Shown: positions 8,683 to 17,151 of the stretch, in pieces
Layout: the number at the start of each line of letters is the position of its first letter
Position numbering within the stretch: position 1 is the stretch's first letter
Assembly: GCA_025210455.1 (NCBI GenBank)
Contig: JAOARQ010000017.1
Location: 124,001-188,000, forward strand
DNA from: Pelagimonas sp.
GTDB lineage: Bacteria; Pseudomonadota; Alphaproteobacteria; Rhodobacterales; Rhodobacteraceae
Reading direction: 5' to 3'
Length of the DNA: 64,000 nucleotides
Notes under the pieces: generated by a model
What the model was told of the DNA's origin: nothing
Database searches by the model: none
The model's input: the letters and a program-made list of their open reading frames with translations, nothing else
Made by a program: the position numbers and the translations under genes

Positions 8683-9636
8683 TCAGGCTTTGCCGCCCAG
8701 CTTGGCTTGGCGCGCCTCGCGCAGTTTGGCGAAATCATCACCTGCGTGATAGGAAGACCGGGTCAAAGGCGTGGCCGAGACCATCAGGAAGCCCTTGCCA
8801 AAAGCCGATTTTTCATAGGCGGCGAATTCTTCTGGTGTGACAAACCGATCCACCACATGGTGTTTTGGTGTGGGTTGCAGATACTGACCGATGGTCAGGA
8901 AATCCACATCCGCCGCGCGCATGTCGTCCATCACCTGCAAGACAGACTGGCGATCTTCGCCAAGGCCCACCATGATACCCGATTTGGTGAAAATCGACGG
9001 ATCCAGTTCTTTGACGCGCTGCAACAGGCGCAGCGAATGGAAATAGCGCGCGCCCGGGCGTACTGTTGGGTAAAGTCCCGGTACAGTTTCCAGATTGTGG
9101 TTGAACACATCCGGCCGCGCCTCAACCACGGTTTCCAGAACAGAACTGTCACATTTCAGGAAGTCCGGCGTCAGAATTTCAATCGTGGTATTCGGAGACC
9201 GGTGGCGCACGGCTCGGATAGTCTGGGCAAAGTGATCCGCCCCACCGTCTTTCAAATCGTCGCGATCCACCGAGGTGATCACCACGTGTTTCAAACCCAG
9301 TTTTTGCACCGCATGGGCCACCCGGCCCGGTTCAAAAACATCCAGTTTATCCGGGCGGCCAGTGGCCACGTTACAAAAGGTACAGCCGCGGGTGCAGATT
9401 TCGCCCATGATCATCATGGTGGCGTGGCCCTGATTCCAGCATTCCCCCGCATTGGGGCAGCCCGCCTCTTCGCAAACCGTCACCAGATTGTTTTCGCGCA
9501 TGATACGGCGGGTTTCATTATACCCTTCACCACCCGGTGCCTTCACACGAATCCAGCTGGGTTTTTTAGGTTGCGCATTATCCGGGCGATGGGCTTTTTC
9601 CGGATGGCGTTCCTGGGGAATTTTGAGATCCCGCAT
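8683..9636 (-). CDS. lipA: Lipoyl synthase
   Basis: Radical SAM enzyme that inserts two sulfurs into octanoylated E2 and H proteins. It has 317 residues from the chosen ATG, which follows a purine-rich TAGGGGA; the frame continues ten codons upstream to another ATG but those residues are not family-like. It has both cluster motifs: the auxiliary [12 protein letters not shown] (Cys-x4-Cys-x5-Cys type) and the radical [11 protein letters not shown]. The conserved C-terminal RSSYHAG serine is also present. It ends at the shared terminator with hpt; lipB is not next to it. Confidence 0.96.
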   Translation of the reverse strand: MRDLKIPQERHPEKAHRPDNAQPKKPSWIRVKAPGGEGYNETRRIMRENNLVTVCEEAGCPNAGECWNQGHATMMIMGEICTRGCTFCNVATGRPDKLDVFEPGRVAHAVQKLGLKHVVITSVDRDDLKDGGADHFAQTIRAVRHRSPNTTIEILTPDFLKCDSSVLETVVEARPDVFNHNLETVPGLYPTVRPGARYFHSLRLLQRVKELDPSIFTKSGIMVGLGEDRQSVLQVMDDMRAADVDFLTIGQYLQPTPKHHVVDRFVTPEEFAAYEKSAFGKGFLMVSATPLTRSSYHAGDDFAKLREARQAKLGGKA

Positions 9637-9666
9637 CGATTTTTCCCCTAAACAGGTTCTGGTCAA

Positions 9667-9822
9667 AACCAGTAATAAAGAAGTGCAGAGGGAAGTTCCA
9701 GTATTGCAGAGCTGTCAAGATTACAGCGGCGCATCCCCAAACTTTAGCGAGTACCCTCTGTGCCACACGAGTTTCCCAAATGTGTAAGCCGAGACGATTT
9801 TCATGATCGTCTCGGTCTTTTC
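9667..9822 (+). ncRNA. Candidate small RNA ending in an intrinsic terminator
   Basis: There is no gene on the plus strand to the left that needs the strong terminator at 9789-9820, yet the 120 bases before it can fold. GTGCAGAGGG (about 9682-9691) can pair with CCCTCTGTGC through ten pairs, two of them G-U, closing a domain that holds a GCTGT/ACAGC hairpin. A structured RNA ended by this terminator is the simplest reading, but the 5' end is unknown and I do not recognise a family. The alternative is an unusual leader or terminator for antisense transcripts from the lipA region. Confidence 0.35.
9789..9821 (+). terminator. Intrinsic terminator in the lipA-peroxiredoxin spacer
   Basis: Stem CCGAGACGAT (9789-9798), 7-base loop, stem ATCGTCTCGG (9806-9815), followed by TCTTTTC. 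It has no upstream protein gene on this strand. Confidence 0.8.
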
Positions 9823-9889
9823 ATTTTCGCCCTCAATCGCAGATTTGTTTTAAGAATCTGACAGTTTCCTGTGCACAAAGTGAAAGAGT

Positions 9890-9911
9890 CAGGAAAAACT
9901 CATTTTTCCTG
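9890..9911. promoter_or_regulatory. Perfect inverted repeat upstream of the peroxiredoxin gene
   Basis: Arms CAGGAAAAA and TTTTTCCTG around CTCA. It lies about 90 bases before the peroxiredoxin ATG, where an operator could sit. It does not match the OxyR or FnrL patterns I know. It could also act as a hairpin in a transcript. Confidence 0.4.
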
Positions 9912-9997
9912 CCAGTTTGGAATGATTCCATATTGTGGTCGGATCAAAGGCCGGATAACCGTTGCGCGGAAATCACGACCCCTCTGAAAGGACCGAC

Positions 9998-10525
9998 ATG
10001 CAAGCTGGTGTCACCCTCCCGAATATCACCTTCCGTACCCGCGTTCGCGACGAATCCATCGAAGGCCCCAACCCCTTCCGCTGGCAGGACATGACCACTG
10101 CGGATTACTTCGCAGGTAAGCGCGTGATCCTGTTCTCGCTGCCGGGTGCCTTCACCCCCACATGCTCGACATATCAATTGCCAGGTTTCGAAAACAACTT
10201 TGAGCAGTTCAAAGAGCTGGGCATCGACGAAATCTACTGCATGTCGGTCAATGACTCGTTTGTCATGAACGCCTGGGCGCGCAATCAGGAACTGAAAAAC
10301 GTCAAAGTGATCCCTGACGGGTCGGGCGAGTTCACCCGCCTGATGGGCATGCTGGTTGCCAAAGACAATCTGGGCTTTGGGGCACGTTCGTGGCGCTATG
10401 CAGCCATCGTTAAAGACGGTGTTGTCGAAGCATGGTTCGAAGAGCCGGGCCGCGAAGACAACCACGGCGAAGATCCCTACGGCGAATCAAGCCCAGAAAA
10501 CCTGCTCAAGCACCTGCAGGGCTAA
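9998..10525 (+). CDS. Peroxiredoxin (Prx5-type)
   Basis: Thiol peroxidase that reduces hydrogen peroxide and organic hydroperoxides. It has 175 residues. The active-site region FSLPGAFTPTCSTYQLPGFE carries the peroxidatic Cys (C56), with the Pro, Thr and Arg-type framework of the family. There is no second Cys in the usual C-terminal resolving position, so it may be 1-Cys or use glutathione/glutaredoxin, as many Prx5 proteins do. ATG chosen because AAAGGACC lies just upstream; a start 12 codons earlier is unlikely. A strong terminator follows. Confidence 0.93.
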   Translation: MQAGVTLPNITFRTRVRDESIEGPNPFRWQDMTTADYFAGKRVILFSLPGAFTPTCSTYQLPGFENNFEQFKELGIDEIYCMSVNDSFVMNAWARNQELKNVKVIPDGSGEFTRLMGMLVAKDNLGFGARSWRYAAIVKDGVVEAWFEEPGREDNHGEDPYGESSPENLLKHLQG

Positions 10526-10539
10526 GCATCAGATACAGC

Positions 10540-10571
10540 AAAACGCGCCTCGAAGATCGGGGCGCGTTTTC
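10540..10571 (+). terminator. Terminator after the peroxiredoxin gene
   Basis: AAAACGCGCC ... GGCGCGTTTT hairpin (10540-10570) ending in a short T-run. The symmetric A/T arms could also serve the DUF6456 gene, which ends at 10588 on the other strand. Confidence 0.88.
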
Positions 10572-10587
10572 ATTTGAGGCATCACGA

Positions 10588-11706
10588 TCAGCCGACCAGA
10601 TCTCCGCCTTTGGCAGACAGCTCTTCGTAGTGGCGACGCAGACGTTGCAAAGCGATCCGCAGCACGATCTTGCCTGAACGTGCCGACCAGCCGAGGCTTT
10701 TTTCAGTGGTTTCCAGCCCTTCCAGATAGCAGCAGCAGCGCAGCGCAACATCGCCCAGACCGGGGCCCAGATCGCGCAGCGCCGCCTGCATCCGCGCCCG
10801 CGCTGCGGCGGCACCGCCATTCGCAGGGTCAGCCTCGTCTGCATCACCGCCGGTGGCCAGAAACTGATCCCAATTATGGGTGGTATCCGCCTCCAGCTGT
10901 GCCAGTTCAAAATCTTCGCGCAAACGTTCCCCGGCGGCCACCAGAACATCCGACAAAAACGGCTGCCCCTCTTTATCGCGCCGCCGCCCCAGCGAGGTCA
11001 GCGGGCTTTCTGCCAGCATGAACCGCCCCTTGCGGGCCCGAGGATCGCGGTCTGCTTCGGCCAAGGCTGCATCTGCTTCGCGCCCCGAGTCAAACCCAGC
11101 CTGCGCTTCGGCAAAGCCCCGCACGCGGTTTTCCTGATCGGCGACCATCTTGTTCAGTGCCTGACGCCCATTGGCCGTGATCCGATAGCGGGAAATCCGC
11201 CCGGGCTGATCACAAGAGATCCAGTCTTTTAACGCCATAGCCTGAGCGATGGGCGCATCCACAACCGCTGTGCGTGTGCTGCCCCCATCCCCGGTGTCGC
11301 GCACCACAACCGCCTTGTCCATTTCGGCAGCAACCGCAAGGACAGCGCCGGTTTCACACAGTCGGCGCAAGACGCGCCGCGCTTCCTGTGCCAAAGTTGT
11401 CTCATCCGGCGGGGCCGGCGCATTGACAGCAGCATTCATGAGAATTTGGTCCTTTCCGGAAGTGTTTGCCCCAGATAAGTCCCGCCCTGATCCCAGCTGG
11501 CACAAAGCCGCATCGATCAAAGGATCATCCCGCCGCGTTTCCATGCGTCGCACCTGTCGCAGAACGGTGGACGCGTGACAGCCAGAGTGGCGCGCCAAAG
11601 CGCGAATGGAATGGCCATGTTCCGTATGGGCAAGATAGACCCTTGCTGCATCCGGCACCCAGCCGGGCAAATTCATTGTCGATGAAGTTGGCAGCAGTTC
11701 AGTCAT
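10588..11706 (-). CDS. Helix-turn-helix DUF6456 protein, GafA-like
   Basis: Predicted DNA-binding regulator of 372 residues. The N-terminal part (about 17-56) reads as a DnaA/Trp-repressor-like helix-turn-helix: HGHSIRALARHSGCHASTVL. After a variable middle with a second winged-helix-like section (about 115-175), the C-terminal region (about 220-360) has the DUF6456 pattern: ESPLTSLGRRRD, then FLSDVLVAAGERLREDFELA, and ALRCCCYLEGLE..EKSLGW. From memory, this architecture and the small DUF6477 partner opposite match the Rhodobacter capsulatus gafA (rcc01865/rcc01866) locus, whose product activates GTA genes. That is inference; the family call itself is firmer. GGAAGG lies upstream of the ATG. 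Confidence 0.72.
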   Translation of the reverse strand: MTELLPTSSTMNLPGWVPDAARVYLAHTEHGHSIRALARHSGCHASTVLRQVRRMETRRDDPLIDAALCQLGSGRDLSGANTSGKDQILMNAAVNAPAPPDETTLAQEARRVLRRLCETGAVLAVAAEMDKAVVVRDTGDGGSTRTAVVDAPIAQAMALKDWISCDQPGRISRYRITANGRQALNKMVADQENRVRGFAEAQAGFDSGREADAALAEADRDPRARKGRFMLAESPLTSLGRRRDKEGQPFLSDVLVAAGERLREDFELAQLEADTTHNWDQFLATGGDADEADPANGGAAAARARMQAALRDLGPGLGDVALRCCCYLEGLETTEKSLGWSARSGKIVLRIALQRLRRHYEELSAKGGDLVG

Positions 11707-11783
11707 CAAAACCTTCCAAAACGTGGGTCAATTTCCACAGACTTATCCCCAGAAGTTCCAATCGCAACCTAGACGTGTGGCGG

Positions 11784-11798
11784 TTACCCGGAGGTTAA
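11784..11798 (+). promoter_or_regulatory. CtrA-like box TTAC-N7-TTAA in the DUF6456/DUF6477 spacer
   Basis: TTACCCGGAGGTTAA matches the CtrA consensus TTAA-N7-TTAA at seven of eight fixed positions. It sits in the divergent spacer about 78 bases from the DUF6456 start and 142 from DUF6477. CtrA control of the homologous gafA locus is reported in Rhodobacter capsulatus. One box with a mismatch can occur by chance. Confidence 0.4.
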
Positions 11799-11939
11799 TG
11801 GAACATTTCGAAATCAATCATTTTCCAAAATGGAAAAAATCCCGTTTCTGGAACGTACGCAGCGAACGCTGTTTGCGCAACACCTGTGATTCTCGGGCAT
11901 AGTCTTGTTTCATAACAGTTTTCTGGAAAGGAAAAGGTA

Positions 11940-12230
11940 ATGAAAGATGCATTGGGAATTCTCGGCGACCTGCGCAGACCGCGCCTATTGGTAAAGGCTG
12001 CAAAACACGGATCGCGGGAATACAACCGAGAGACGCACCTGTCACAGCTGCTAGGCTTTGGCCGTCTGCCCCGTCACGGGGCCGCCTTGATGAAGCTTGT
12101 GGATATCGAAGCCGAGCTGAATGAACAGCGCTTGCGCAAAGATGCAACCTATTCGATCCCTCACCACGTCGAAGTGCTGGCGGTGATGATGGGAGAGGCC
12201 CGTTTAATGCGCGAAGCCGTGGCGATATAA
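11940..12230 (+). CDS. DUF6477 family small protein
   Basis: Protein of 96 residues, function unknown. The pattern LRRPRLLVKAAK near the N-terminus, then LSQLLGFGRLPRHGAALMKL and a C-terminal HHVEVLAVMMGEARLM, is how I recognise DUF6477 of Rhodobacterales. It is predicted mostly helical, basic in the first half, with no membrane segment. GGAAAGGAAAAGG lies upstream of the ATG. It faces the DUF6456 gene across a 233-bp spacer with A/T-rich inverted elements, and this pairing suggests a shared regulatory task. Confidence 0.72.
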   Translation: MKDALGILGDLRRPRLLVKAAKHGSREYNRETHLSQLLGFGRLPRHGAALMKLVDIEAELNEQRLRKDATYSIPHHVEVLAVMMGEARLMREAVAI

Positions 12231-12240
12231 CCGCCACGGC
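12216..12240 (+). terminator. Hairpin at the end of the DUF6477 gene
   Basis: Perfect 9-bp stem GCCGTGGCG/CGCCACGGC around ATATAAC; the stop codon lies in the loop. There is no T-run, so termination may be weak or factor-dependent. It is placed between two convergent genes. Confidence 0.5.
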
Positions 12241-12268
12241 CCCTGTTTGGTCAAAAATCCGATGCCGA

Positions 12269-13813
12269 TCAGGTAAAGCTATCCGGCATGGATTCCTTTT
12301 TCTTGGCCACATATCCGGCCAGCGCTTCGGCAACGCCCGGATCCATCTGTGGCTGCTGGTAGTTGTCCAGCAGGAACTTGACCCGCGCCTGTGCCAGCGC
12401 AATCGTATCGCGCGCGCCCTCTTCTGACCAGGTCTCAAAGGGTTTGTAATCCAGCAGATCGGTCTTCCAGAAGGCTTCTTTAAAGTTCGCCTGAGTGTGT
12501 TCGCAGCCCAGATAATGGCCGCCCGGACCAACTTCGCGAATGGCGCCCATGGCCTGTGCGTTCTCATCCATGGTCACGCCTTTGGCCAGACCATGCAGCA
12601 CGCCCAATTGATCTGCGTCCATAACGAACTTTTCGAACGACGCCACCAGACCGCCTTCCAGCCAGCCGCAGGAGTGCAGCATAAAGTTCACACCCGCCAG
12701 CAGACCCATGTTCAGCGAGTTCGCGGTTTCATAGGCCGCCTGCGCGTCAGGCAGCTTAGACCCACAGAACGATCCGGCAGACCGGAACGGCAGACCAAAG
12801 CGCCGCGCCAACTGGCCCGCGCCATAGGTCACCATCGACGCCTCGGGGGTGCCAAATGTCGGCGCGCCCGATCCCATGTCGATCGAGGTTACAAAGGCAC
12901 CAAAGATCACCGGCGCACCCGGACGGATCAGCTGGCTGTAGGCGATACCCGCCATGACTTCGGCCAGAACCTGCGTCAGCGTACCCGCCACCGAAACAGG
13001 GGCCATCGCGCCACCCACGATAAAGGGTGAAATGATGCAGGCCTGATTGTTCTTCGCAAAGACCTCCAGCGCGCCCATCATCACATCATCAAACTGCATC
13101 GGCGAGTTAATATTAACCAGCGAGGTCATGACCGTGTTGTTCTGAACAAAGTCCTCGCCAAACAGGATGCCTGACATTTCAACACTGTCCTGCGCGCGCT
13201 CAGGTGCGGTGACCGAGCCCATGTAGGGCTTGTCGCTCAGGGTCATATGCGCGTGCAGCATATCCAGGTGACGCTTGTTCACCGCCACGTCTGTCGGTTC
13301 GCACACAGTACCGCCCGAGTGGTGCAGCCACTTAGACATATAGCCCAGTTTCACGAACTTGCGGAAATCTTCCATGGTGGCATAGCGGCGACCGCCATCC
13401 ACATCACGCACAAACGGAGGCCCATAGACCGGGGCCAGCACCAGATTGCGGCCACCGATTTCAACCGATTTTTCCGGGTTGCGCGCATGTTGGGTAAAGG
13501 TGCTGGGCGCGGTTTTCATCAACTCGCGCGCCAGACCTTTGGGCAGGCGCACACGTTCGCCCTGCACATCGGCCCCAGCTTCTTTCCAGCGTTCCAGCGC
13601 CGCCGGATTATCAACAAAGTTGACACCGATTTCTTCCAGCACCTGCTCGGCATTGGCTTCAATAATGTCCAGCGCCTCTTCGGTCAGCACTTCAAAGTTG
13701 GGAATGTTGCGTTCGATATACTTCGCAGTTTCCACATTGATCGCAGTGCGTTCCGCCCGACGCGCGGCTCCTCCGCCCCCGCGTGTTCTGCGGCGTGTCC
13801 GTTCTTCTGCCAT
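12269..13813 (-). CDS. MttB-superfamily (trimethylamine methyltransferase family) protein, non-pyrrolysine
   Basis: Predicted corrinoid-dependent methyltransferase that would move a methyl group from a quaternary or tertiary amine to a cognate corrinoid protein. It has 514 residues. The N-terminus is Arg/Gly-rich, then IERNIPNFEVLTEEALDIIE and EQVLEEIGVNF, typical of this superfamily. The barrel has HHSGGTVCEPTDVAVN and SVTAPERAQDSVEM. The reading frame is continuous, so there is no in-frame amber codon as in archaeal MttB; members of this kind include the glycine betaine enzyme MtgB. A partner corrinoid protein lies 5.6 kb away (19440). The substrate is not known. It has its own promoter region, divergent from the Nudix gene. 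Confidence 0.88.
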   Translation of the reverse strand: MAEERTRRRTRGGGGAARRAERTAINVETAKYIERNIPNFEVLTEEALDIIEANAEQVLEEIGVNFVDNPAALERWKEAGADVQGERVRLPKGLARELMKTAPSTFTQHARNPEKSVEIGGRNLVLAPVYGPPFVRDVDGGRRYATMEDFRKFVKLGYMSKWLHHSGGTVCEPTDVAVNKRHLDMLHAHMTLSDKPYMGSVTAPERAQDSVEMSGILFGEDFVQNNTVMTSLVNINSPMQFDDVMMGALEVFAKNNQACIISPFIVGGAMAPVSVAGTLTQVLAEVMAGIAYSQLIRPGAPVIFGAFVTSIDMGSGAPTFGTPEASMVTYGAGQLARRFGLPFRSAGSFCGSKLPDAQAAYETANSLNMGLLAGVNFMLHSCGWLEGGLVASFEKFVMDADQLGVLHGLAKGVTMDENAQAMGAIREVGPGGHYLGCEHTQANFKEAFWKTDLLDYKPFETWSEEGARDTIALAQARVKFLLDNYQQPQMDPGVAEALAGYVAKKKESMPDSFT

Positions 13814-13908
13814 GTCAGAGCCTCCGACTTCTCTTCGATCTTACAGTATTTCACTGGCTATAGCGTGACAGCCGACATCGTCAGGGGCGATTTACGGCAC
13901 ATGAAACG

Positions 13909-13924
13909 TGAAAGCGACCTTTCA
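13909..13924. promoter_or_regulatory. Inverted repeat TGAAAG-N4-CTTTCA upstream of the MttB-family gene
   Basis: Perfect 6-bp arms separated by CGAC, about 95 bases upstream of the ATG at 13813 and 97 bases before the Nudix start. Possible operator for either gene. Confidence 0.35.
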
Positions 13925-14020
13925 TAGTCGGAAGCACCCATATCCTACACCTGAGATGTCATTTTACTTGCTGCGCCTTCTTCAATTGGGCATCACGTCA
14001 GGGTTAATCAGGGGGATGCA

Positions 14021-14545
14021 ATGGCACATGATCACAGTTGTAGCGCAGGATGCGGATGCGGCACGGGCCCATCCACCGGCCCACGCCCGGAAGTGGCACA
14101 AACGCCGCCCCCCTGGCGGCCCAGACAGACCGTACGCTCAATCGCCATCGCCATTTTCCGCCGCGACGATCAGATCCTTGCCGGTCCGGTCTATGATGAT
14201 GCTGGCCAGATCAAAGGCTGGCGGCCACTGGGCGGCGAAATAGAGTTCGGAGAAACCGCCGAAGCCTGCCTACACCGCGAGTTTCTGGAAGAGACCAAGC
14301 AAAACATCACCGATCTGCGCCCCATTGGCGTTTTGCAGAACATCTTTCAGCACCACGGCGACACCGGGCATGAGATCGTGCTGGTCTATGAGGCGCGCTT
14401 TGAGGCAGAAGAAATCTATCAGGCCGATCAACTGGCCTTTGCTGAACAAGACGGGATCGAACTGCACGCGAAATGGGTCTCGCTGCCCAAAGCCCGCGCA
14501 GGCCGTATGGCGCTCTTTCCCGATGGTCTGGCAGATATGCTGTAA
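14021..14545 (+). CDS. Nudix hydrolase with a Cys-rich N-terminus
   Basis: Predicted pyrophosphohydrolase of nucleoside diphosphate-linked compounds. It has 174 residues. The Nudix box is at about residues 70-92: GEIEFGE, then seven residues, then REFLEET. The catalytic Glu residues are kept, but the usual Gly after EE-x is Lys, a variant box. Residues 4-15 hold four Cys and a His (HDHSCSAGCGCG), an unusual metal-binding-like start that may be a zinc site or just a tail. ATG preceded by AGGGGG. Unlinked in function to its neighbours as far as I can see. Confidence 0.85.
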   Translation: MAHDHSCSAGCGCGTGPSTGPRPEVAQTPPPWRPRQTVRSIAIAIFRRDDQILAGPVYDDAGQIKGWRPLGGEIEFGETAEACLHREFLEETKQNITDLRPIGVLQNIFQHHGDTGHEIVLVYEARFEAEEIYQADQLAFAEQDGIELHAKWVSLPKARAGRMALFPDGLADML

Positions 14546-14596
14546 AGCGGCAATAAACAGTCTTGCATAACAGGGTCGGCGCGCATAATTGGGCGC

Positions 14597-16156
14597 ATGA
14601 CCCAGACCTCACATGACCGCCTTTTGATCATCGACTTTGGCTCACAGGTAACGCAGCTGATTGCGCGCCGCCTGCGCGAGCTCAATGTCTATTGCGAAAT
14701 CCACCCCTATCAGACTGTGACCATGGACAAGGTCCGCGAGATGGCGCCGCGCGCGATCATCTTTTCCGGCGGCCCAGACAGTGTCACCCGCGAGGGCAGC
14801 CCGCGCGCCCCGCAGGAAATCTTTGATTATGGTGTGCCGATCCTGGGCATCTGCTATGGTCAGCAGGTGATGATGACCCAACTGGGCGGCAAGGTTGAAA
14901 GCGGTCATGGCACCGCAGAATTTGGCCGCGCCTATGTGACCCCCGCCAATCAGTTGGACATCCTAGAGGGCTGGTTCGCGGAAGGTGACGAACAGGTCTG
15001 GATGAGCCACGGCGATCACGTCAGCGAAATCGCCCCCGGCTTTGAAGTCTATGGCACCTCGCCCAATGCGCCTTTTGCCATCACCGCCGACAGCAGCCGT
15101 CATTTCTATGCGGTTCAGTTCCACCCCGAGGTGCACCACACCCCCAATGGCGCCAAGCTTTACGAGAACTTTGTCAAACTGGCCGGGTTCAAAGGCGACT
15201 GGACCATGGGGGCCTACCGCGAAGAGATGGTCTCAAAGATCAAGGAACAGGTTGGAGACAAGAAAGTCATCTGTGCCCTGTCCGGCGGTGTCGACAGCTC
15301 GGTCGCGGCGGCTTTGATCCACGAAGCCATCGGCGATCAGCTGACCTGTGTCTTTGTTGATCATGGGCTGTTGCGCAAAAACGAAGCCGACGAAGTGGTC
15401 GGCATGTTCCGCGACAACATGAATCTGCAGGTTATCCATGCCGATGAAACCGAGCTGTTCCTTGGCGAACTGGAGGGTCAGTCCGACCCGGAAACCAAGC
15501 GCAAGATCATCGGCAAGCTGTTCATCGACGTCTTCCAGAAATACGCCGATCAGATCGAAGGGGCAGAATTCCTTGCTCAGGGGACGCTTTACCCCGATGT
15601 GATCGAATCTGTGTCTTTCTCGGGCGGGCCCTCGGTCACGATTAAATCGCACCACAATGTGGGTGGTCTGCCGGAAAAAATGGGTCTGAAACTGGTAGAA
15701 CCGCTGCGCGAGTTGTTCAAAGACGAGGTGCGCGCACTGGGTCACGAACTTGGCCTGCCTGCGTCTTTCATTGGTCGCCACCCCTTCCCCGGGCCGGGTC
15801 TTGCCATTCGTTGCCCCGGCGAAATCACCCGCGAAAAGCTGGAAATCCTGCGCGAAGCGGATGCCATCTATATCGACCAGATCCGCAAACACGGGCTGTA
15901 TGATGACATCTGGCAGGCCTTTGTCGCCATTCTGCCCGTACGCACCGTGGGCGTAATGGGTGATGGCCGCACCTATGATTATGCCTGCGCGCTGCGCGCG
16001 GTGACTTCGGTTGATGGGATGACAGCGGATTACTATCCGTTCAGCCATGAATTCCTGGGCGAAACCGCCACAAGGATCATCAACGAAGTCAAAGGCATCA
16101 ACCGCTGCACCTATGACATCACCTCGAAACCTCCGGGCACAATCGAGTGGGAATAA
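14597..16156 (+). CDS. guaA: GMP synthase (glutamine-hydrolysing)
   Basis: Converts XMP to GMP with glutamine as nitrogen donor. It has 519 residues, normal size. The class I glutamine amidotransferase domain (about 1-195) has the nucleophile Cys in GICYGQQ and the His/Glu pair in QFHPEVHHT. The ATP-pyrophosphatase P-loop SGGVDSSV is at about residue 230. The C-terminal dimerisation domain has [12 protein letters not shown] and ends [11 protein letters not shown]. The YdcF gene starts inside its last codons. Confidence 0.97.
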   Translation: MTQTSHDRLLIIDFGSQVTQLIARRLRELNVYCEIHPYQTVTMDKVREMAPRAIIFSGGPDSVTREGSPRAPQEIFDYGVPILGICYGQQVMMTQLGGKVESGHGTAEFGRAYVTPANQLDILEGWFAEGDEQVWMSHGDHVSEIAPGFEVYGTSPNAPFAITADSSRHFYAVQFHPEVHHTPNGAKLYENFVKLAGFKGDWTMGAYREEMVSKIKEQVGDKKVICALSGGVDSSVAAALIHEAIGDQLTCVFVDHGLLRKNEADEVVGMFRDNMNLQVIHADETELFLGELEGQSDPETKRKIIGKLFIDVFQKYADQIEGAEFLAQGTLYPDVIESVSFSGGPSVTIKSHHNVGGLPEKMGLKLVEPLRELFKDEVRALGHELGLPASFIGRHPFPGPGLAIRCPGEITREKLEILREADAIYIDQIRKHGLYDDIWQAFVAILPVRTVGVMGDGRTYDYACALRAVTSVDGMTADYYPFSHEFLGETATRIINEVKGINRCTYDITSKPPGTIEWE

Positions 16157-16779
16157 TCCGCAAGATACTCAGGCCAGGCCTTTACGGGCTTGGCCTTTTG
16201 ATTGCCACCTTCGCGGCTGTGGCACTGTGGTCATGGGCTCAGCCTTTGTTGGAATCCCCTCCCGGCAGGGCAGACGCCATTGTCTGTCTGGGTGGTGAGA
16301 TCGACGATGTCGGGCGTATCGGCCCCTACTCTTCAGCGCGGGCAGATCGCTGCGTTGAACTCTACCATGCGGGGCACGCGCCGGTGATCGCCTTTACCGG
16401 TGCTGGTCGCCTTGACTACACTCGGGATGTTGCCCAGCAAATGGCAGATCGCGCCCGTGCCGCTTTGGTGCCCGAAGAAGCGATCATCACCGATCCAAAA
16501 GCCCGCTCAACGCTGCAAAACGCCCTGTTTACGCTGCCGCTTTTGTCCAAGACCGATCACATCATCTTGGTCACCGATGGCTATCACCTGCCACGGTCCT
16601 GGGTGTCGTTCAAACTGGCCGGGGCGCAGCGTGTCACGCTGATCGCCAGCCAGACCAAACCGCGATCCGCCGACCTGAGCCGTGAAACCGTTGCCATCTG
16701 GTTCAACCTGCTGCGCTATCCGCTTTATCTGGTGGCGCAGGGATTCAACATTGACGGCGCGGTGGCTTTGCTCGAATGA
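16147..16779 (+). CDS. YdcF family (DUF218) membrane-anchored protein
   Basis: Protein of 210 residues in the DUF218 family, which includes SanA and YdcF; these envelope proteins bind nucleotide-like ligands or act in cell-wall and exopolysaccharide processes, but the reaction is unclear. An N-terminal membrane segment (about 8-30) is followed by the Rossmann-like domain with [16 protein letters not shown] and [13 protein letters not shown]. The start is a GTG ten bases inside guaA, so translation is coupled. The monooxygenase-fold gene follows after 6 bp. Confidence 0.85.
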   Translation: MGIIRKILRPGLYGLGLLIATFAAVALWSWAQPLLESPPGRADAIVCLGGEIDDVGRIGPYSSARADRCVELYHAGHAPVIAFTGAGRLDYTRDVAQQMADRARAALVPEEAIITDPKARSTLQNALFTLPLLSKTDHIILVTDGYHLPRSWVSFKLAGAQRVTLIASQTKPRSADLSRETVAIWFNLLRYPLYLVAQGFNIDGAVALLE

Positions 16780-16785
16780 TGCGCC

Positions 16786-17073
16786 ATGACTGTAAAACTG
16801 ACCGGCCATATCACCGTTTCTGCTGACCGTCTTGATGCGGTGCGCGCCGCACTACCCGACCACATCCGCCTGACACGCGCGGAACCGGGCTGTCTGTCTT
16901 TCGACGTCACTGAGAACGCCAGCCATCCCGGACGGTTCGACGTGGCCGAAGAATTCACCGATGCCAAAGCCTTTGAGGCGCATCAAACCCGCGCGGCCAC
17001 CTCGCCCTGGGCTGAGATCACCAAGGGCATCCCCCGCGACTACACTGTCACCGGACTTGCAGAGAATTCATAA
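16786..17073 (+). CDS. Antibiotic biosynthesis monooxygenase (ABM)-domain protein
   Basis: Small dimeric ferredoxin-like fold protein of 95 residues related to YgiN quinol monooxygenase and heme-degrading enzymes. Motifs: HITVSADRLDAVRAAL, RAEPGCLSFDV and EEFTDAKAFEAHQ. It has no cofactor motif, as usual in this family. It is the third gene of a run guaA-ydcF-abm with close spacing. Its stop codon is part of an inverted repeat that probably controls the next gene. Confidence 0.82.
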   Translation: MTVKLTGHITVSADRLDAVRAALPDHIRLTRAEPGCLSFDVTENASHPGRFDVAEEFTDAKAFEAHQTRAATSPWAEITKGIPRDYTVTGLAENS

Positions 17074-17105
17074 CCATCTTGCAGATTATGAATTTGCCTT
17101 ATGAA
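17065..17105. promoter_or_regulatory. Repeated TTATGAA operator-like element upstream of the homocysteine methyltransferase gene
   Basis: AATTCATAA (17065-17073) and TTATGAATT (17086-17094) form a perfect 9-bp inverted repeat with 12 bases between. A third half-site TTATGAA lies at 17099-17105, 13 bases after the second. The element is 47-87 bases upstream of the ATG at 17152. A methionine-pathway regulator is a natural guess, but the sequence does not identify it. Confidence 0.5.
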
Positions 17106-17151
17106 CACAGCTGTGAAAAATCGGTTGTGACACAAAGCATAGGCATCTTAC

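Noticed and set aside
9667-9822. 6S or SRP RNA gene
   Set aside because: The region has a short ACAGCGGCG stretch reminiscent of 6S RNA, but the domain is too short and lacks the long paired arms with central bubble; no SRP tetraloop motif is present.
12269-13813. Pyrrolysine-type trimethylamine methyltransferase
   Set aside because: No in-frame TAG exists; the frame is continuous over the full family length.
13908-14243. Open frame overlapping the Nudix gene in another frame
   Set aside because: Its translation lacks domain features and the Nudix frame explains the region with a clear Nudix box.
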